Assembly: GCA_947259795.1 (NCBI GenBank)
Contig: CAMYNJ010000156.1
Location: 1 to 32,272 of the forward strand
Origin: an uncultured Alphaproteobacteria bacterium
GTDB lineage: Bacteria; Pseudomonadota; Alphaproteobacteria; UBA8366; JADFVY01
Length of the DNA: 32,272 nt
Reading direction: 5' to 3'
Below the pieces are notes generated by a model. The model was not told the DNA's origin and did not search any database. It saw nothing but the letters and a program-made list of their open reading frames with translations. The number at the start of each line of letters is the position of its first letter. The stretch's first letter is position 1. This document shows positions 6,597 to 15,194 of this stretch, one piece after another. Made by a program: the position numbers and the translations under genes.

Positions 6597-6853
6597 GCGC
6601 CGAAGCCACTACCGAGCGCCCCGCGGCGGGACGCCGTCCATTCTTCCGCCGTCGCAAGACCTGCCCGTTCACCGGGCCGAACGCGCCGGTTATCGACTAC
6701 AAGGACGTCAAGCTGCTGCAGCGCTTCACTTCGGAACGGGGCAAGATCGTACCGAGCCGCATCACTGCCGTTTCCAACAAGAAACAGCGTGAGTTGGCCC
6801 GCGCCATCAAGCGCGCCCGGTTCCTGGCGCTGATTCCCTATATCCTGAAGTAA
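6593..6853 (+). CDS. rpsR: 30S ribosomal protein S18
   Basis: An 86-residue S18 with the hallmark segments [50 protein letters not shown] and [11 protein letters not shown]. The ATG overlaps the rpsF TGA (ATGA), with an ideal AAGGAGG six to seven bases upstream inside the rpsF tail, so S6 and S18 are made in a coupled way. S18 sits on the 30S platform with S6. Confidence 0.98.
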   Translation: MSAEATTERPAAGRRPFFRRRKTCPFTGPNAPVIDYKDVKLLQRFTSERGKIVPSRITAVSNKKQRELARAIKRARFLALIPYILK

Positions 6854-6892
6854 GGCAGGGCCCGCCCCCCGGGGTGATCCCTGGTTAAGAGT

Positions 6893-7825
6893 ATGACCAG
6901 CCCATGGTGGTTGCTGAGCGCCGGCGCCGGCCTTGCCAGCGCACTGCTCTACGGGCTTGCTCCGGCAAGCCCGCTGGGCGTCATGATACTTCCTGTCCTG
7001 GTCTCCGTGCCTCTGTTCATGGCGGGACTGGGGTTTGGGACGCTGGCCGGCGCGGTGGCCTCGGCGGTCGCCATCGCAGGCGTGCTGGTATTCCAGGGGC
7101 CTATGGCCGGCGCGGTTTTTGCGGTCGGGTTCGCGGTTCCGGTGGCGATACTGGTCCGCCAGGCCATGCTGGCGCGAACCGACGACGGCGTGACCGAATG
7201 GTATCCGGCGGGACTGCTGGCCGCCACGCTGACGATCGTCGGACTGGGACTGGCGGTGGCGGTTACCGCGGTGATATCGTCGCTTGAAGTTCAGGAACTG
7301 TTCGACGAGCGCCTGCGTGCCTTCGCCGAGAGCTTCGCCGCCAGCGGCGGTGGAATCACCGCCGAGGATCTGCTGGCACGGATGGAGTGGACCAAACGGC
7401 TGTTACCGGGACTGACGACCAGCTTCCTGATGCTGGTTCTGTTGGCCGGCGCAGCGCTGGCCCAGGCGGCGCTGCAGAAACTGAAACGGAATCTGCGGCC
7501 CTGGCCGGATTTCGCGGGCATGGAGCTGCCGAACTGGATGGCGGTCGTCGCCGCTGTAACAATCGCCGCCGCGATGCTGCTGCCGGATCCCGCCGGGACT
7601 TATGCCGTCGCGATGTCATTTGCGGCATGCTTTGCCTTCCTGTTGCAGGGCCTGGCCGTGATCCACGCCTTCAACCGAAAGATCAGGGGTGGCACGATCC
7701 TGCTGGTGATCATCTACCTGCTGGTATTCGGGCAGATGTGGCCGGCGATGCTGGTGGTGCTGCTGGGCGCGGTGGAACAGTTCGCGGGACTGCGGCGCAG
7801 TTGGATTGAGAAAAAGGAAGAATAG
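6893..7825 (+). CDS. DUF2232 polytopic membrane protein
   Basis: A 310-residue hydrophobic protein with about eight predicted membrane segments: the first pair near residues 8-50, further segments around 55-85, 105-130, 180-200, 215-235, 240-260 and 270-300. A soluble loop (LFDERLRAFAESFAASGGGITAEDLLARMEWTKRLLPG) lies in the middle. This matches the DUF2232/YybS-type family that is regularly inserted between rpsR and rplI in alphaproteobacteria. Molecular function is not known; a permease-like or S-component-like role has been suggested by its topology but is unproven. ATG 6893 has only a weak ribosome binding site (TTAAGAGT). Confidence 0.85.
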   Translation: MTSPWWLLSAGAGLASALLYGLAPASPLGVMILPVLVSVPLFMAGLGFGTLAGAVASAVAIAGVLVFQGPMAGAVFAVGFAVPVAILVRQAMLARTDDGVTEWYPAGLLAATLTIVGLGLAVAVTAVISSLEVQELFDERLRAFAESFAASGGGITAEDLLARMEWTKRLLPGLTTSFLMLVLLAGAALAQAALQKLKRNLRPWPDFAGMELPNWMAVVAAVTIAAAMLLPDPAGTYAVAMSFAACFAFLLQGLAVIHAFNRKIRGGTILLVIIYLLVFGQMWPAMLVVLLGAVEQFAGLRRSWIEKKEE

Positions 7826-7909
7826 CGCGGGATTGCGTTGTTCGGCTTTTAGGTTTAAACGAACGACCGAATTTGGCTCCGCCGGTGCGGGGCGCAGGAG
7901 GATAGAAAG

Positions 7910-8638
7910 ATGGAAGTGATTTTGCTCGAGCGTGTGGAGAAGCTGGGCCAGATGGGCGACGTGGTCAACGTCAAGCCCGGTTTCGCCCGCAATTTCCTGC
8001 TGCCGCGCAACAAGGCGTTGCGGGCCACAAAGGAAAACAGGGGGCTTTTCGAACAGCAGCGCCAGCAGTTGGAAGCCGATAACCTGGCCCGAAAGGGCGA
8101 GGCGGAAAAGGTTGGCGAAAAGCTGGACGGCATGCGCATCAGCATGATCCGCAGCGCCGGCGAGAGCGGCCAGCTATACGGCTCCGTCACCTCGCGCGAT
8201 ATCGCCGAGGGCGTCACCGCCGGCGGCGTCACCATCACCCGCAACCAAATAGTGATGGATCATCCGATCAAGATGCTGGGCCTGCATGAGATGCGTGTCA
8301 GCCTGCATCCGGAAGTGTCGGTCACGGTGGTGGTCAATGTGGCGCGTTCGCAAGAGGAAGCCGAGCGCCAGGCTAAACTGGGACACGCCATCACCGCGCA
8401 GGAAGAAGAGCGCGCCGAGCGGGCGGCCATGGCTGCCGAGGCGGCGGCGGCAGCGGCCATGGCCGCAAAGGCCGAGGAAATGCTGGAACATGCCCCGGAG
8501 GAAGACCTCGTGGAATCGGTGGTCGCCGAGGTGACCGGCGAAGCGGAAGCGGCCCCCGAGTCGGCTGCCCCGGCCGAGGAGGAAGCCCCGGCCGAGGAAG
8601 CCGCAGATGAGTCCGGCGAGGAGAAAGACAAGGGCTGA
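7910..8638 (+). CDS. rplI: 50S ribosomal protein L9 with long acidic/alanine-rich tail
   Basis: A 242-residue L9. The N-terminal domain is [19 protein letters not shown] with [16 protein letters not shown]. It is followed by the connecting helix and C-terminal domain ([56 protein letters not shown]), ending near residue 150. A further 90 or so residues are a helical Ala/Glu-rich extension with [14 protein letters not shown]-like repeats. Typical L9 is about 150 residues, and longer tails are known in alphaproteobacteria, but this one is at the long end. An AGGAGG ribosome binding site precedes the ATG. L9 binds 23S rRNA near the L1 stalk and affects reading-frame maintenance. Confidence 0.97.
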   Translation: MEVILLERVEKLGQMGDVVNVKPGFARNFLLPRNKALRATKENRGLFEQQRQQLEADNLARKGEAEKVGEKLDGMRISMIRSAGESGQLYGSVTSRDIAEGVTAGGVTITRNQIVMDHPIKMLGLHEMRVSLHPEVSVTVVVNVARSQEEAERQAKLGHAITAQEEERAERAAMAAEAAAAAAMAAKAEEMLEHAPEEDLVESVVAEVTGEAEAAPESAAPAEEEAPAEEAADESGEEKDKG

Positions 8639-8696
8639 ATCTCTTGAAATCGGCCAAATCGGGAAGTTATCCCCGATATCCTCTGGATTGAACCCT

Positions 8697-8727
8697 TACA
8701 CCCGCCGCGAGGCGGGTGTACTATTTT
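8697..8727 (+). terminator. Hairpin terminator after rplI, immediately before dnaB
   Basis: Perfect 10-base-pair stem TACACCCGCC (8697-8706) with GGCGGGTGTA (8711-8720) around a GCGA loop, followed by CTATTTT. It lies 58 bases after rplI and ends 11 bases before the dnaB ATG at 8732, so the usual Shine-Dalgarno position of dnaB falls inside the stem. It could terminate, attenuate or control dnaB translation. Confidence 0.65.
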
Positions 8728-8731
8728 GACC

Positions 8732-10249
8732 ATGACGTCACCCGCCACCGAAAATACGGTCACCCCGCTTCGCAACGACGGGGGCGACACTCCATCTTAC
8801 CGAATCCCACCCCATAACGCCGAGGTGGAGGCGGCGCTGCTGGGCGCCATCCTGACCAACGACCGGGCCCTGGAAAAGGTTTCGGAATTCCTGCAGGCCG
8901 AGCATTTCTACGAGCCGGTTCATGGCCGCATCTACGACGCTGCGCGACGGCTGGTGGAGCGCGGCCAGAAGGCCAGCCCGCAGACCCTGGCCCATTTTTT
9001 CGAGGCCGACGAGGCGCTGGCCGAGGCCGGCGGCGGGCGTTACCTGTACGAACTGGCCGCCAGCGTGATCAGCGTGGTCAATGTCGCCGATTACGGCCGC
9101 ATGATCCACGACCTCTATCTGCGCCGCCAACTGATCGGGCTGGGCGAAGAGGTGGTCAACGAGGCCTACGCGCATGACATCGACGATTCCGCCCCGGCGC
9201 AGATCGAGAAGGCGGAACAGCGGCTCTACGACCTGGCCACGATCGGCGAGACCGATCGCGGCATCGTCACCCTGAAACATGCCTCCGTCGTCGCGCTGGA
9301 AGAGGCCGAGCAGGCCTTCAAGCGCGAGGGCCATGTGGTTGGCGTGACCACGGGGCTGAAGGATCTGGACCGCCGGCTGGGCGGGCTGCATGGATCGGAC
9401 CTGCTCATCCTTGCCGGCCGGCCCTCGATGGGCAAGACGGCGCTGGCCACCAATATCGCCTTCAACGCCGCGCAGGCCCGGAAGCCGAATGACGGGGACG
9501 AACCCGCCGGCACCCACAAGGTGCTGTTCTTCTCGCTGGAAATGTCGTCCGAACAGTTGGCCGCGCGTATCCTGTCGCAGGTCTCGGGCATCCCGTCCGA
9601 CCGCGTGCGCCGCGGCGAGATCAACGCCGACGAGTTCCAGGCCTTCGCCGTTGCCAGCCAGCAGATGAGCCGGGTTTCGCTGTTCATCGACGACACGCCG
9701 GCGATCACGGTGTCGACCATGCGCACCCGCGCGCGGCGGCTGAAACGCCAGGGCGGGCTGGACATGATCGTGGTCGACTATCTGCAGCTTCTGCAGGGAA
9801 CGCCCGGGCGCCGTGCGGAAAACCGGGTGCAGGAAGTCTCGGAAATCACCCGCGGGCTGAAGCAGCTGGCCAAGGAACTGGAGGTGCCGGTCCTCGCATT
9901 GTCGCAGCTCAGCCGCCAGGTCGAAAACCGCGAAGACAAGCGCCCGCAACTGGCCGACTTGCGCGAATCCGGCTCGATCGAACAGGACGCCGACGTCGTC
10001 ATGTTCATCTACCGTGAGCAATATTACCTGGAAAAAGGCGAGCCCGTACTGGGCATCGATGAAAAGGGCGAAAAGTTCGAGGATCGCCACACCCGCTGGC
10101 AGAGCCGCATGGCCGAGGTCACCAACACCGCCAGCGTCATCATCGCTAAGCAGCGCCACGGCCCGGTCGGCACGATAGACCTGTTCTTCGAAGGCGCGCT
10201 GACCCGGTTCGGCGACCTCGACCGGCAGCATAGCGACGACGGGTTTTGA
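8732..10249 (+). CDS. dnaB: Replicative DNA helicase DnaB
   Basis: A 505-residue hexameric helicase that unwinds DNA at the replication fork. The N-terminal primase-interacting domain begins RIPPHNAEVEAALLGAIL. The RecA-like domain has Walker A GRPSMGKTALA with Lys 235, FFSLEMSSEQLAARI, the Walker B segment DMIVVDYLQLLQG, and LSQLSRQVENREDKRPQLAD with DLRESGSIEQDADVVMF. No intein interrupts it. I chose the ATG at 8732 over an in-frame TTG at 8726; neither has a good free Shine-Dalgarno because a hairpin occupies 8697-8720. The stop overlaps the alr start (TTGA). Position after rplI is conserved in alphaproteobacteria. Confidence 0.97.
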   Translation: MTSPATENTVTPLRNDGGDTPSYRIPPHNAEVEAALLGAILTNDRALEKVSEFLQAEHFYEPVHGRIYDAARRLVERGQKASPQTLAHFFEADEALAEAGGGRYLYELAASVISVVNVADYGRMIHDLYLRRQLIGLGEEVVNEAYAHDIDDSAPAQIEKAEQRLYDLATIGETDRGIVTLKHASVVALEEAEQAFKREGHVVGVTTGLKDLDRRLGGLHGSDLLILAGRPSMGKTALATNIAFNAAQARKPNDGDEPAGTHKVLFFSLEMSSEQLAARILSQVSGIPSDRVRRGEINADEFQAFAVASQQMSRVSLFIDDTPAITVSTMRTRARRLKRQGGLDMIVVDYLQLLQGTPGRRAENRVQEVSEITRGLKQLAKELEVPVLALSQLSRQVENREDKRPQLADLRESGSIEQDADVVMFIYREQYYLEKGEPVLGIDEKGEKFEDRHTRWQSRMAEVTNTASVIIAKQRHGPVGTIDLFFEGALTRFGDLDRQHSDDGF

Positions 10250-11373
10250 GGGGCGGTATTTACGAGGCCGGCGCGGATCACGGCAGTTCGCTGCTAACCA
10301 TCGACCTCGACGCAATCGCTTCAAATTACCGTTTTCTGGCCGAACGGACGCGCCCCGCGGTGGCGGCGGCCGCGATCAAGGCGGATGCTTATGGGCTGGG
10401 CGTGGGACCGGTTTCGCAGACCCTGTGGGCGGAAGGCTGCCGCGATTTCTTCGTCGCCACCCTGGACGAAGGTATCGAACTGCGAGGCCTGCTGCCGGAA
10501 TCGCGCATTGCCGTGCTGAACGGCCTGATCGCCGGCGAGCCCGCCCTGTTCCGCAAACACAGCCTGATGCCGGCGCTCAACGATCTCGGCCAGGTCGACG
10601 ACTGGCGCGCGGATTGCCGGGAAAACGGCGCCGCCCCGGCGGTCCTGCATCTCGACACCGGCATGTCCCGCCTCGGCCTGCCGCCGGCGGAGCGGGACGC
10701 GCTGACACAGGATCCTTCTCGCCTCGACGGCATCGATATGGCCCTGATCATGAGCCATCTGGCCTGCGCCGATGAACCGGACGAAACCATGAGCCGCCGC
10801 CAGCGCGACGACTTCGCCGCGGCACTCGCCCGCCTGCCCGGCGCGCCGGCGAGCCTGGCAGCTTCGTCGGGTATATTCCTCGGCCCCGATTACCTGTTCG
10901 ACATGGTCCGTCCGGGCGTCTGCCTGCACGGCGTTAATCCACGGCCAGGACAGCCGAATCCGCTGCGCCCGGTCGTCCGGCTTCAGGCAAAAATCCTGCA
11001 AATCCGCGACGTTGACACCCCCCAGACCGTTGGATATGGTGCGACCCACCGCATTGCCGGGCCCGCCCGTTTGGCGACTCTGGCGGCGGGTTACGCGGAC
11101 GGATATCTGCGCAGTTTGAGCGGTCGCGGGACGGCTCATATCGGCGAGACGGCCGTCCCGGTTGTGGGGCGCGTATCGATGGACCTGATAACCGTCGACA
11201 TTACGCGGGTACCGGAGGCCAGGCCCGGCGATATGGTGGATCTGATCGGACCGCATCACGATGTCGACGCGTTGGCCAAAGAGGCCGGGACCGTCGGCTA
11301 CGAGATACTGACCAGCCTGGGACGGCGTTATCGCCGGCATTACCTCGGCGACGGCGGCGGAGAGGTTGCGTGA
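10246..11373 (+). CDS. alr: Alanine racemase
   Basis: A 375-residue PLP-dependent enzyme converting L- to D-alanine for peptidoglycan. The PLP lysine is in AAIKADAYGLG (Lys 45), and the opposing catalytic Tyr is in VGYGATHR (Tyr 264). HLDTGMSRLGL, MSHLACADE, RPGVCLHG and VGRVSMDLITVD complete the family pattern. The only plausible start is TTG at 10246, which overlaps the dnaB TGA (TTGA). The stop overlaps mlaE (GTGA). The overlaps imply coupled translation of replication and cell-wall genes. The enzyme should be cytoplasmic. Confidence 0.95.
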   Translation: MRGGIYEAGADHGSSLLTIDLDAIASNYRFLAERTRPAVAAAAIKADAYGLGVGPVSQTLWAEGCRDFFVATLDEGIELRGLLPESRIAVLNGLIAGEPALFRKHSLMPALNDLGQVDDWRADCRENGAAPAVLHLDTGMSRLGLPPAERDALTQDPSRLDGIDMALIMSHLACADEPDETMSRRQRDDFAAALARLPGAPASLAASSGIFLGPDYLFDMVRPGVCLHGVNPRPGQPNPLRPVVRLQAKILQIRDVDTPQTVGYGATHRIAGPARLATLAAGYADGYLRSLSGRGTAHIGETAVPVVGRVSMDLITVDITRVPEARPGDMVDLIGPHHDVDALAKEAGTVGYEILTSLGRRYRRHYLGDGGGEVA

Positions 11374-12143
11374 ATATATTTCAGCCTATCGGCAAGGCCT
11401 TTCTGGGCTTTCTGGCGGCGACGGGCCGGCTGTCCCTGTTTGCTATCGTGTCGGTGTCGCACTGCGTGCGCCCGCCGATCTATCCGCGCCTGATCGGCCG
11501 CCAGATGATCGAGATCGGCTATTATTCGCTGCCCGTGGTCGGGCTGACCACCCTGTTTTCCGGCATGGTGCTGGCGCTGCAGAGCTATACCGGCTTCGCG
11601 CGCTTTTCCGCCGAGAGCGCGGTGCCCAACGTGGTGGTCCTGTCGATGACCCGCGAACTGGGCCCGGTGCTGGCCGGCCTGATGGTGGCGGGACGCATCG
11701 GCGCGGCGATGGCCGCCGAGATCGGCACCATGCGCGTGACCGAACAGGTCGACGCCCTGACCACGCTGTCGACCAACCCGCACAAATATCTCGTCGCGCC
11801 GCGGCTGATCGCGGGGCTGACCATGCTGCCGCTGCTGGTGCTGGTCGGCGACATCATCGGCGTGTTCGGCGGCTATCTGATCAGCGTCTACAAGCTGGGC
11901 TTCAACCCGGCAATCTACATCAAGAACACCTGGCAGTACCTGGAATTCCTCGACGTCTTTTCGGGCGTCGTGAAGGCCGCCTGCTTCGGCTTTATCGTCG
12001 CCCTGATGGGCTGCTACAACGGCTATCACAGCCGCGGCGGCGCCCAGGGCGTGGGCGCGGCGACCACCAACGCTGTGGTCTCGGCCTCGATCATGATCCT
12101 GATTTCCAACTACCTGATTACGGAGATGTTCTTCGCCAAATGA
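11370..12143 (+). CDS. mlaE: Mla-type phospholipid transport permease MlaE
   Basis: A 257-residue inner-membrane permease of the MlaE/YrbE family with five to six transmembrane segments. Family marks are the amphipathic N-terminus, YYSLPVVGLTTLFSGMVLALQSY, TRELGPVLAGLMVAGRIGAAMAAEIGTMRVTEQ (the conserved coupling region), DALTTLSTNPHKYLVAPR and a C-terminal NYLITEMFF. With MlaF it forms the core of the Mla transporter that keeps outer-membrane lipid asymmetry. GTG start overlaps the alr stop; the stop overlaps the mlaF ATG. The substrate-binding MlaD and periplasmic MlaC genes are not in this window. Confidence 0.94.
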   Translation: MNIFQPIGKAFLGFLAATGRLSLFAIVSVSHCVRPPIYPRLIGRQMIEIGYYSLPVVGLTTLFSGMVLALQSYTGFARFSAESAVPNVVVLSMTRELGPVLAGLMVAGRIGAAMAAEIGTMRVTEQVDALTTLSTNPHKYLVAPRLIAGLTMLPLLVLVGDIIGVFGGYLISVYKLGFNPAIYIKNTWQYLEFLDVFSGVVKAACFGFIVALMGCYNGYHSRGGAQGVGAATTNAVVSASIMILISNYLITEMFFAK

Positions 12144-12928
12144 GCGCCGAGGCAAACATCCCCCCGAAGATCAAGGTAGCCGACCTGCAGAAGAGGTTCG
12201 GGCCGAAGGTCGTGCTCGACGGGCTGGACCTCGACGTGGGGGTCGGCGAATCCGTCGTGGTGATCGGCGGGTCCGGCACCGGCAAATCGGTGCTGTTGAA
12301 ATGCATCCTGGGATTGCTGGAGCCCGAGGAAGGAACCATCGAGATCGACGGGCAGCCCGTTATCGGCCTGCCGACGGCGGATCGCGAGGAGATCAACCGG
12401 AAGTTCGGCATGCTGTTCCAGGGCGCGGCCCTGTTCGACAGCCTGAAGGTATGGGAAAACGTGGCTTTCGGCCTGATCCAGGGCGGCCGGTCGGATCGCA
12501 CGGAGGCGCGCGACATCGCCTATTCCAAGCTGGCCGATGTGGGGCTGGGGACCGATGTGGGCGGACTGTGGCCGGCGGAGCTGTCAGGCGGCATGAAGAA
12601 GCGCGTTGCCCTGGCCCGCGCCATCGCCACAACGCCGGAAATCATCTTTTTCGACGAGCCGACCACCGGGCTGGACCCGATCATGGCGGACGTGATCAAC
12701 GACCTGATCGTCAAATGCACGCGCGAGTTGGGCGCCACCGCGCTGTCGATCACCCACGATATGGCCAGCGCCAGAAAGATCGCCGACCGCATCGCCATGC
12801 TGTATAAGGGAAAAATTATTTGGCAAGGCCCGACGTCACAGATCGATTCGTCGGGCAATGAATTCGTCGACCAGTTCATCCATGGCCGGGCCGAGGGCCC
12901 GATCCGGATGGAGGTCCGCGCACCCTGA
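12140..12928 (+). CDS. mlaF: Mla-type ABC transporter ATPase MlaF
   Basis: A 262-residue ATP-binding subunit. Walker A GGSGTGKSVLL (Lys 49), Q-loop FGMLFQGAALFDSL, ABC signature LSGGMKKR (from Leu 148), Walker B IIFFDEPTTGLDPI and switch His in SITHDMASARKIADRIAML are all present. The FDSLKVWENVAFGL stretch is typical of MlaF. The ATG at 12140 overlaps the mlaE stop; the same frame stays open far upstream through mlaE, but that extension is a shadow. It energises lipid transport with MlaE. It is followed after 38 bases by radA. Confidence 0.95.
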   Translation: MSAEANIPPKIKVADLQKRFGPKVVLDGLDLDVGVGESVVVIGGSGTGKSVLLKCILGLLEPEEGTIEIDGQPVIGLPTADREEINRKFGMLFQGAALFDSLKVWENVAFGLIQGGRSDRTEARDIAYSKLADVGLGTDVGGLWPAELSGGMKKRVALARAIATTPEIIFFDEPTTGLDPIMADVINDLIVKCTRELGATALSITHDMASARKIADRIAMLYKGKIIWQGPTSQIDSSGNEFVDQFIHGRAEGPIRMEVRAP

Positions 12929-12966
12929 CCGGCGCATTTCGTACTTATAAGGACCCGACGCCAATA

Positions 12967-14388
12967 ATGGCTCGCAAGAATACGCAATATGTCTGCCAGT
13001 CTTGCGGCGCGGTGCATCCGCGCTGGAGCGGCAAGTGCGAGGCCTGCGGCGAATGGAACAGCATCGTCGAGGAGGCCTCGGCATCCATCCCGATGGGCGG
13101 CAAGGCAGGTGGCCGCAAGGCGGCGTCCGGCGCACGGAACAAGCTGGAGTTGGTCGCCCTGGATGGCGAATCCCGGAACCTTGCGCGCCGGGTAACTGGC
13201 ATCGCCGAATTCGACCGGGTGGTCGGCGGCGGCATGGTTCCCGGCTCGGCCCTGCTGGTGGGCGGCGATCCGGGCATCGGCAAGTCGACCCTGCTGCTGC
13301 AGGTCACGGCGGCGCTGGCCGGCGGGGCGAAGGCTATTTACATCTCTGGCGAGGAATCGATCGATCAGGTGCGCATGCGCGCCCGGCGCCTGGGCGTGGC
13401 GGAGATGCCGGTGGGGCTGGCGGCGGCAACGGACCTCAATGAAATCCTCGGCGCGCTGCACGGTCCGGACGTCCCCGACATCGTGGTCATCGATTCGATC
13501 CAGACCATGTATGTGGACGCGCTGGATTCGGCGCCGGGTACCGTCGGCCAGGTGCGCGCCTGCGCCCAGGAACTGATCCGCGCCGCCAAACGCCGGGGCT
13601 TCACTCTGGTACTGGTCGGCCATGTCACCAAGGAAGGCACCATCGCCGGTCCCCGAGTGCTGGAACATATGGTCGATACCGTGCTTTATTTCGAGGGCGA
13701 GCGGGGGCACCAGTTCCGCATCCTGCGCGCGGTCAAGAACCGCTTCGGCCCGACCGACGAGATCGGCGTGTTCGAAATGACGGGCGGCGGCCTGGCCGAG
13801 GTTTCGAATCCCTCGCAGCTGTTCCTGTCGGACCGCGACGAGCCGGTGTCCGGCGCGGCGGTCTTCGCCGGGATGGAAGGATCCCGGCCGATGCTGGTGG
13901 AAATCCAGGCGCTGGTCGCCCCCTCGCCCCTGGGTACGCCGCGCCGCGCGGCGGTCGGCTGGGACAGCGGCCGGCTGTCGATGGTGCTGGCCGTGCTGGA
14001 GGCGCGCGCCGGGGTTCACCTGGCAGGCAATGACGTGTATCTGAACGTGGCCGGCGGGCTTCGCATTTCGGAACCCGCCGCGGACCTGGCAGTGGCCGCC
14101 GCGCTGGTCTCGTCGCTGACCGGCAAGCCGGTTCCGGCCGGTTGCGCAGTCTTCGGCGAAATCGGCCTGTCGGGGGAAGTGCGGCCGGTGGCCCAGGCCG
14201 AGGCGCGGTTGAAGGAGGCCGGCAAGCTGGGCTTTACGCAGGCGATCACGCCGCGCATAAGACAGGCTGGCGGCGCGGCATGGGAATTGCGAGTGCGCGA
14301 GATCGCTGATCTCGGCGAACTTGTGCTGATGTTTGAAGATGAGGAGCCGGCGGTGCGCGCCGCCATGGCGAGGAGCGTGGACAATTGA
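12967..14388 (+). CDS. radA: DNA repair protein RadA
   Basis: A 473-residue RadA (Sms). An N-terminal C4 zinc finger (Cys 10, 13, 24, 27: CQSCG...CEACGEW) is followed by a RecA-like core with Walker A GGDPGIGKST (Lys 106), the RadA-specific KNRFG motif (257-261), and a C-terminal Lon-protease-like domain (NVAGGLRISEPAADLAVAAAL, GEIGLSGEVRPV). RadA is a DnaB-like branch-migration helicase in recombination, so its nearness to dnaB is fitting. AAGGACC upstream of ATG 12967 may serve as ribosome binding site. The stop overlaps cvpA (TTGA). Confidence 0.97.
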   Translation: MARKNTQYVCQSCGAVHPRWSGKCEACGEWNSIVEEASASIPMGGKAGGRKAASGARNKLELVALDGESRNLARRVTGIAEFDRVVGGGMVPGSALLVGGDPGIGKSTLLLQVTAALAGGAKAIYISGEESIDQVRMRARRLGVAEMPVGLAAATDLNEILGALHGPDVPDIVVIDSIQTMYVDALDSAPGTVGQVRACAQELIRAAKRRGFTLVLVGHVTKEGTIAGPRVLEHMVDTVLYFEGERGHQFRILRAVKNRFGPTDEIGVFEMTGGGLAEVSNPSQLFLSDRDEPVSGAAVFAGMEGSRPMLVEIQALVAPSPLGTPRRAAVGWDSGRLSMVLAVLEARAGVHLAGNDVYLNVAGGLRISEPAADLAVAAALVSSLTGKPVPAGCAVFGEIGLSGEVRPVAQAEARLKEAGKLGFTQAITPRIRQAGGAAWELRVREIADLGELVLMFEDEEPAVRAAMARSVDN

Positions 14389-15152
14389 TTGCCGATATCG
14401 TCGTTGTGGCTGTCCTGCTGATATCGGCCGTGATTGCTCTGTTCAGGGGATTCGTAAAGGAAACTCTGACCATCGCCGGCTGGATCGGCGCCATATTCGT
14501 TACGCTGTATGGCTACGAGCCTCTGGCGCCGCTGCTGGCCGACATTATCGGAGACATCTGGATAGCCAAGCTCGCGGTGGCCGCGACCCTGTTCCTGGTC
14601 TCCCTGGTCATCCTCACCATTGTCTCACACATGATTGCCAGCCGGGTGCAGGGCAGCATGTTGGGCCATCTGGACCGCGCACTGGGCTTCGTGTTCGGGC
14701 TGGTACGCGGCATCTTACTGTTATCGGCGGTCTATCTGGCCGCCACATTTGCCTGGAATGAAGATGACCTGCCGGACCAGATCGCCGACGCAAAAAGCCT
14801 TCCGGTGGTCAAGCTGGGCGCCGACATCCTGGCCAGTATGCTGCCCGAGGACACCTTCCCCGGCCGCGACGAGGCTGGCGACCAGATCGAGGACGCGGTG
14901 GACAATATCAGGGAAGGGGTCGAAGATGCGGTCGAGGGCGTGGCCAAGGAAAAGCTGCAGGAGATGATCGAGGAGATCGATGCGGAGGAGCGGCTGCGCC
15001 GGCTGAACGAGCCGGAACCGGAGACCGCGCCGCCGCCGGCCGAAACGGACGCGGAGGATGCGCCGCCGCAGGCCGAGGACCTGCCGGCGCCGCCCGGCTA
15101 CGAGGACGAAGAGCGCAGCGACATGCAGCGGCTGATCGAGAGCAACCAGTAA
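14385..15152 (+). CDS. cvpA: CvpA family membrane protein
   Basis: A 255-residue protein with four N-terminal transmembrane segments (about 2-22, 28-48, 62-84, 100-125) containing the CvpA signature RGFVKETLTIAGWIGA and GHLDRALGFVFGLVRG. A long acidic, Pro-rich cytosolic or periplasmic tail (EPEPETAPPPAETDAEDAPP) extends from about residue 150 onward; basic CvpA proteins are near 160-180 residues, so the tail is an addition. TTG start overlaps the radA stop. CvpA sits next to purF in many proteobacteria and is linked to colicin V secretion and envelope stress tolerance; its mechanism is unknown. Confidence 0.92.
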   Translation: MIADIVVVAVLLISAVIALFRGFVKETLTIAGWIGAIFVTLYGYEPLAPLLADIIGDIWIAKLAVAATLFLVSLVILTIVSHMIASRVQGSMLGHLDRALGFVFGLVRGILLLSAVYLAATFAWNEDDLPDQIADAKSLPVVKLGADILASMLPEDTFPGRDEAGDQIEDAVDNIREGVEDAVEGVAKEKLQEMIEEIDAEERLRRLNEPEPETAPPPAETDAEDAPPQAEDLPAPPGYEDEERSDMQRLIESNQ

Positions 15153-15194
15153 TACCAATGTAGGGCAATGTGAACCGCAAAGGGGGAGCCCGCC

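Noticed and set aside
8738-10324. A 528-codon open frame on the minus strand
   Set aside because: Antisense to dnaB, which is unambiguous; no recognisable domain.
11366-12139. Upstream extension of the mlaF frame giving a 520-residue protein
   Set aside because: This part is the shifted reading of mlaE; MlaF homology starts at the ATGA overlap at 12140.
12520-14019. A 499-codon open frame on the minus strand
   Set aside because: It is antisense to mlaF and radA, both of which show full motif sets; its His/Arg/Gln-rich composition is that of a shadow frame.
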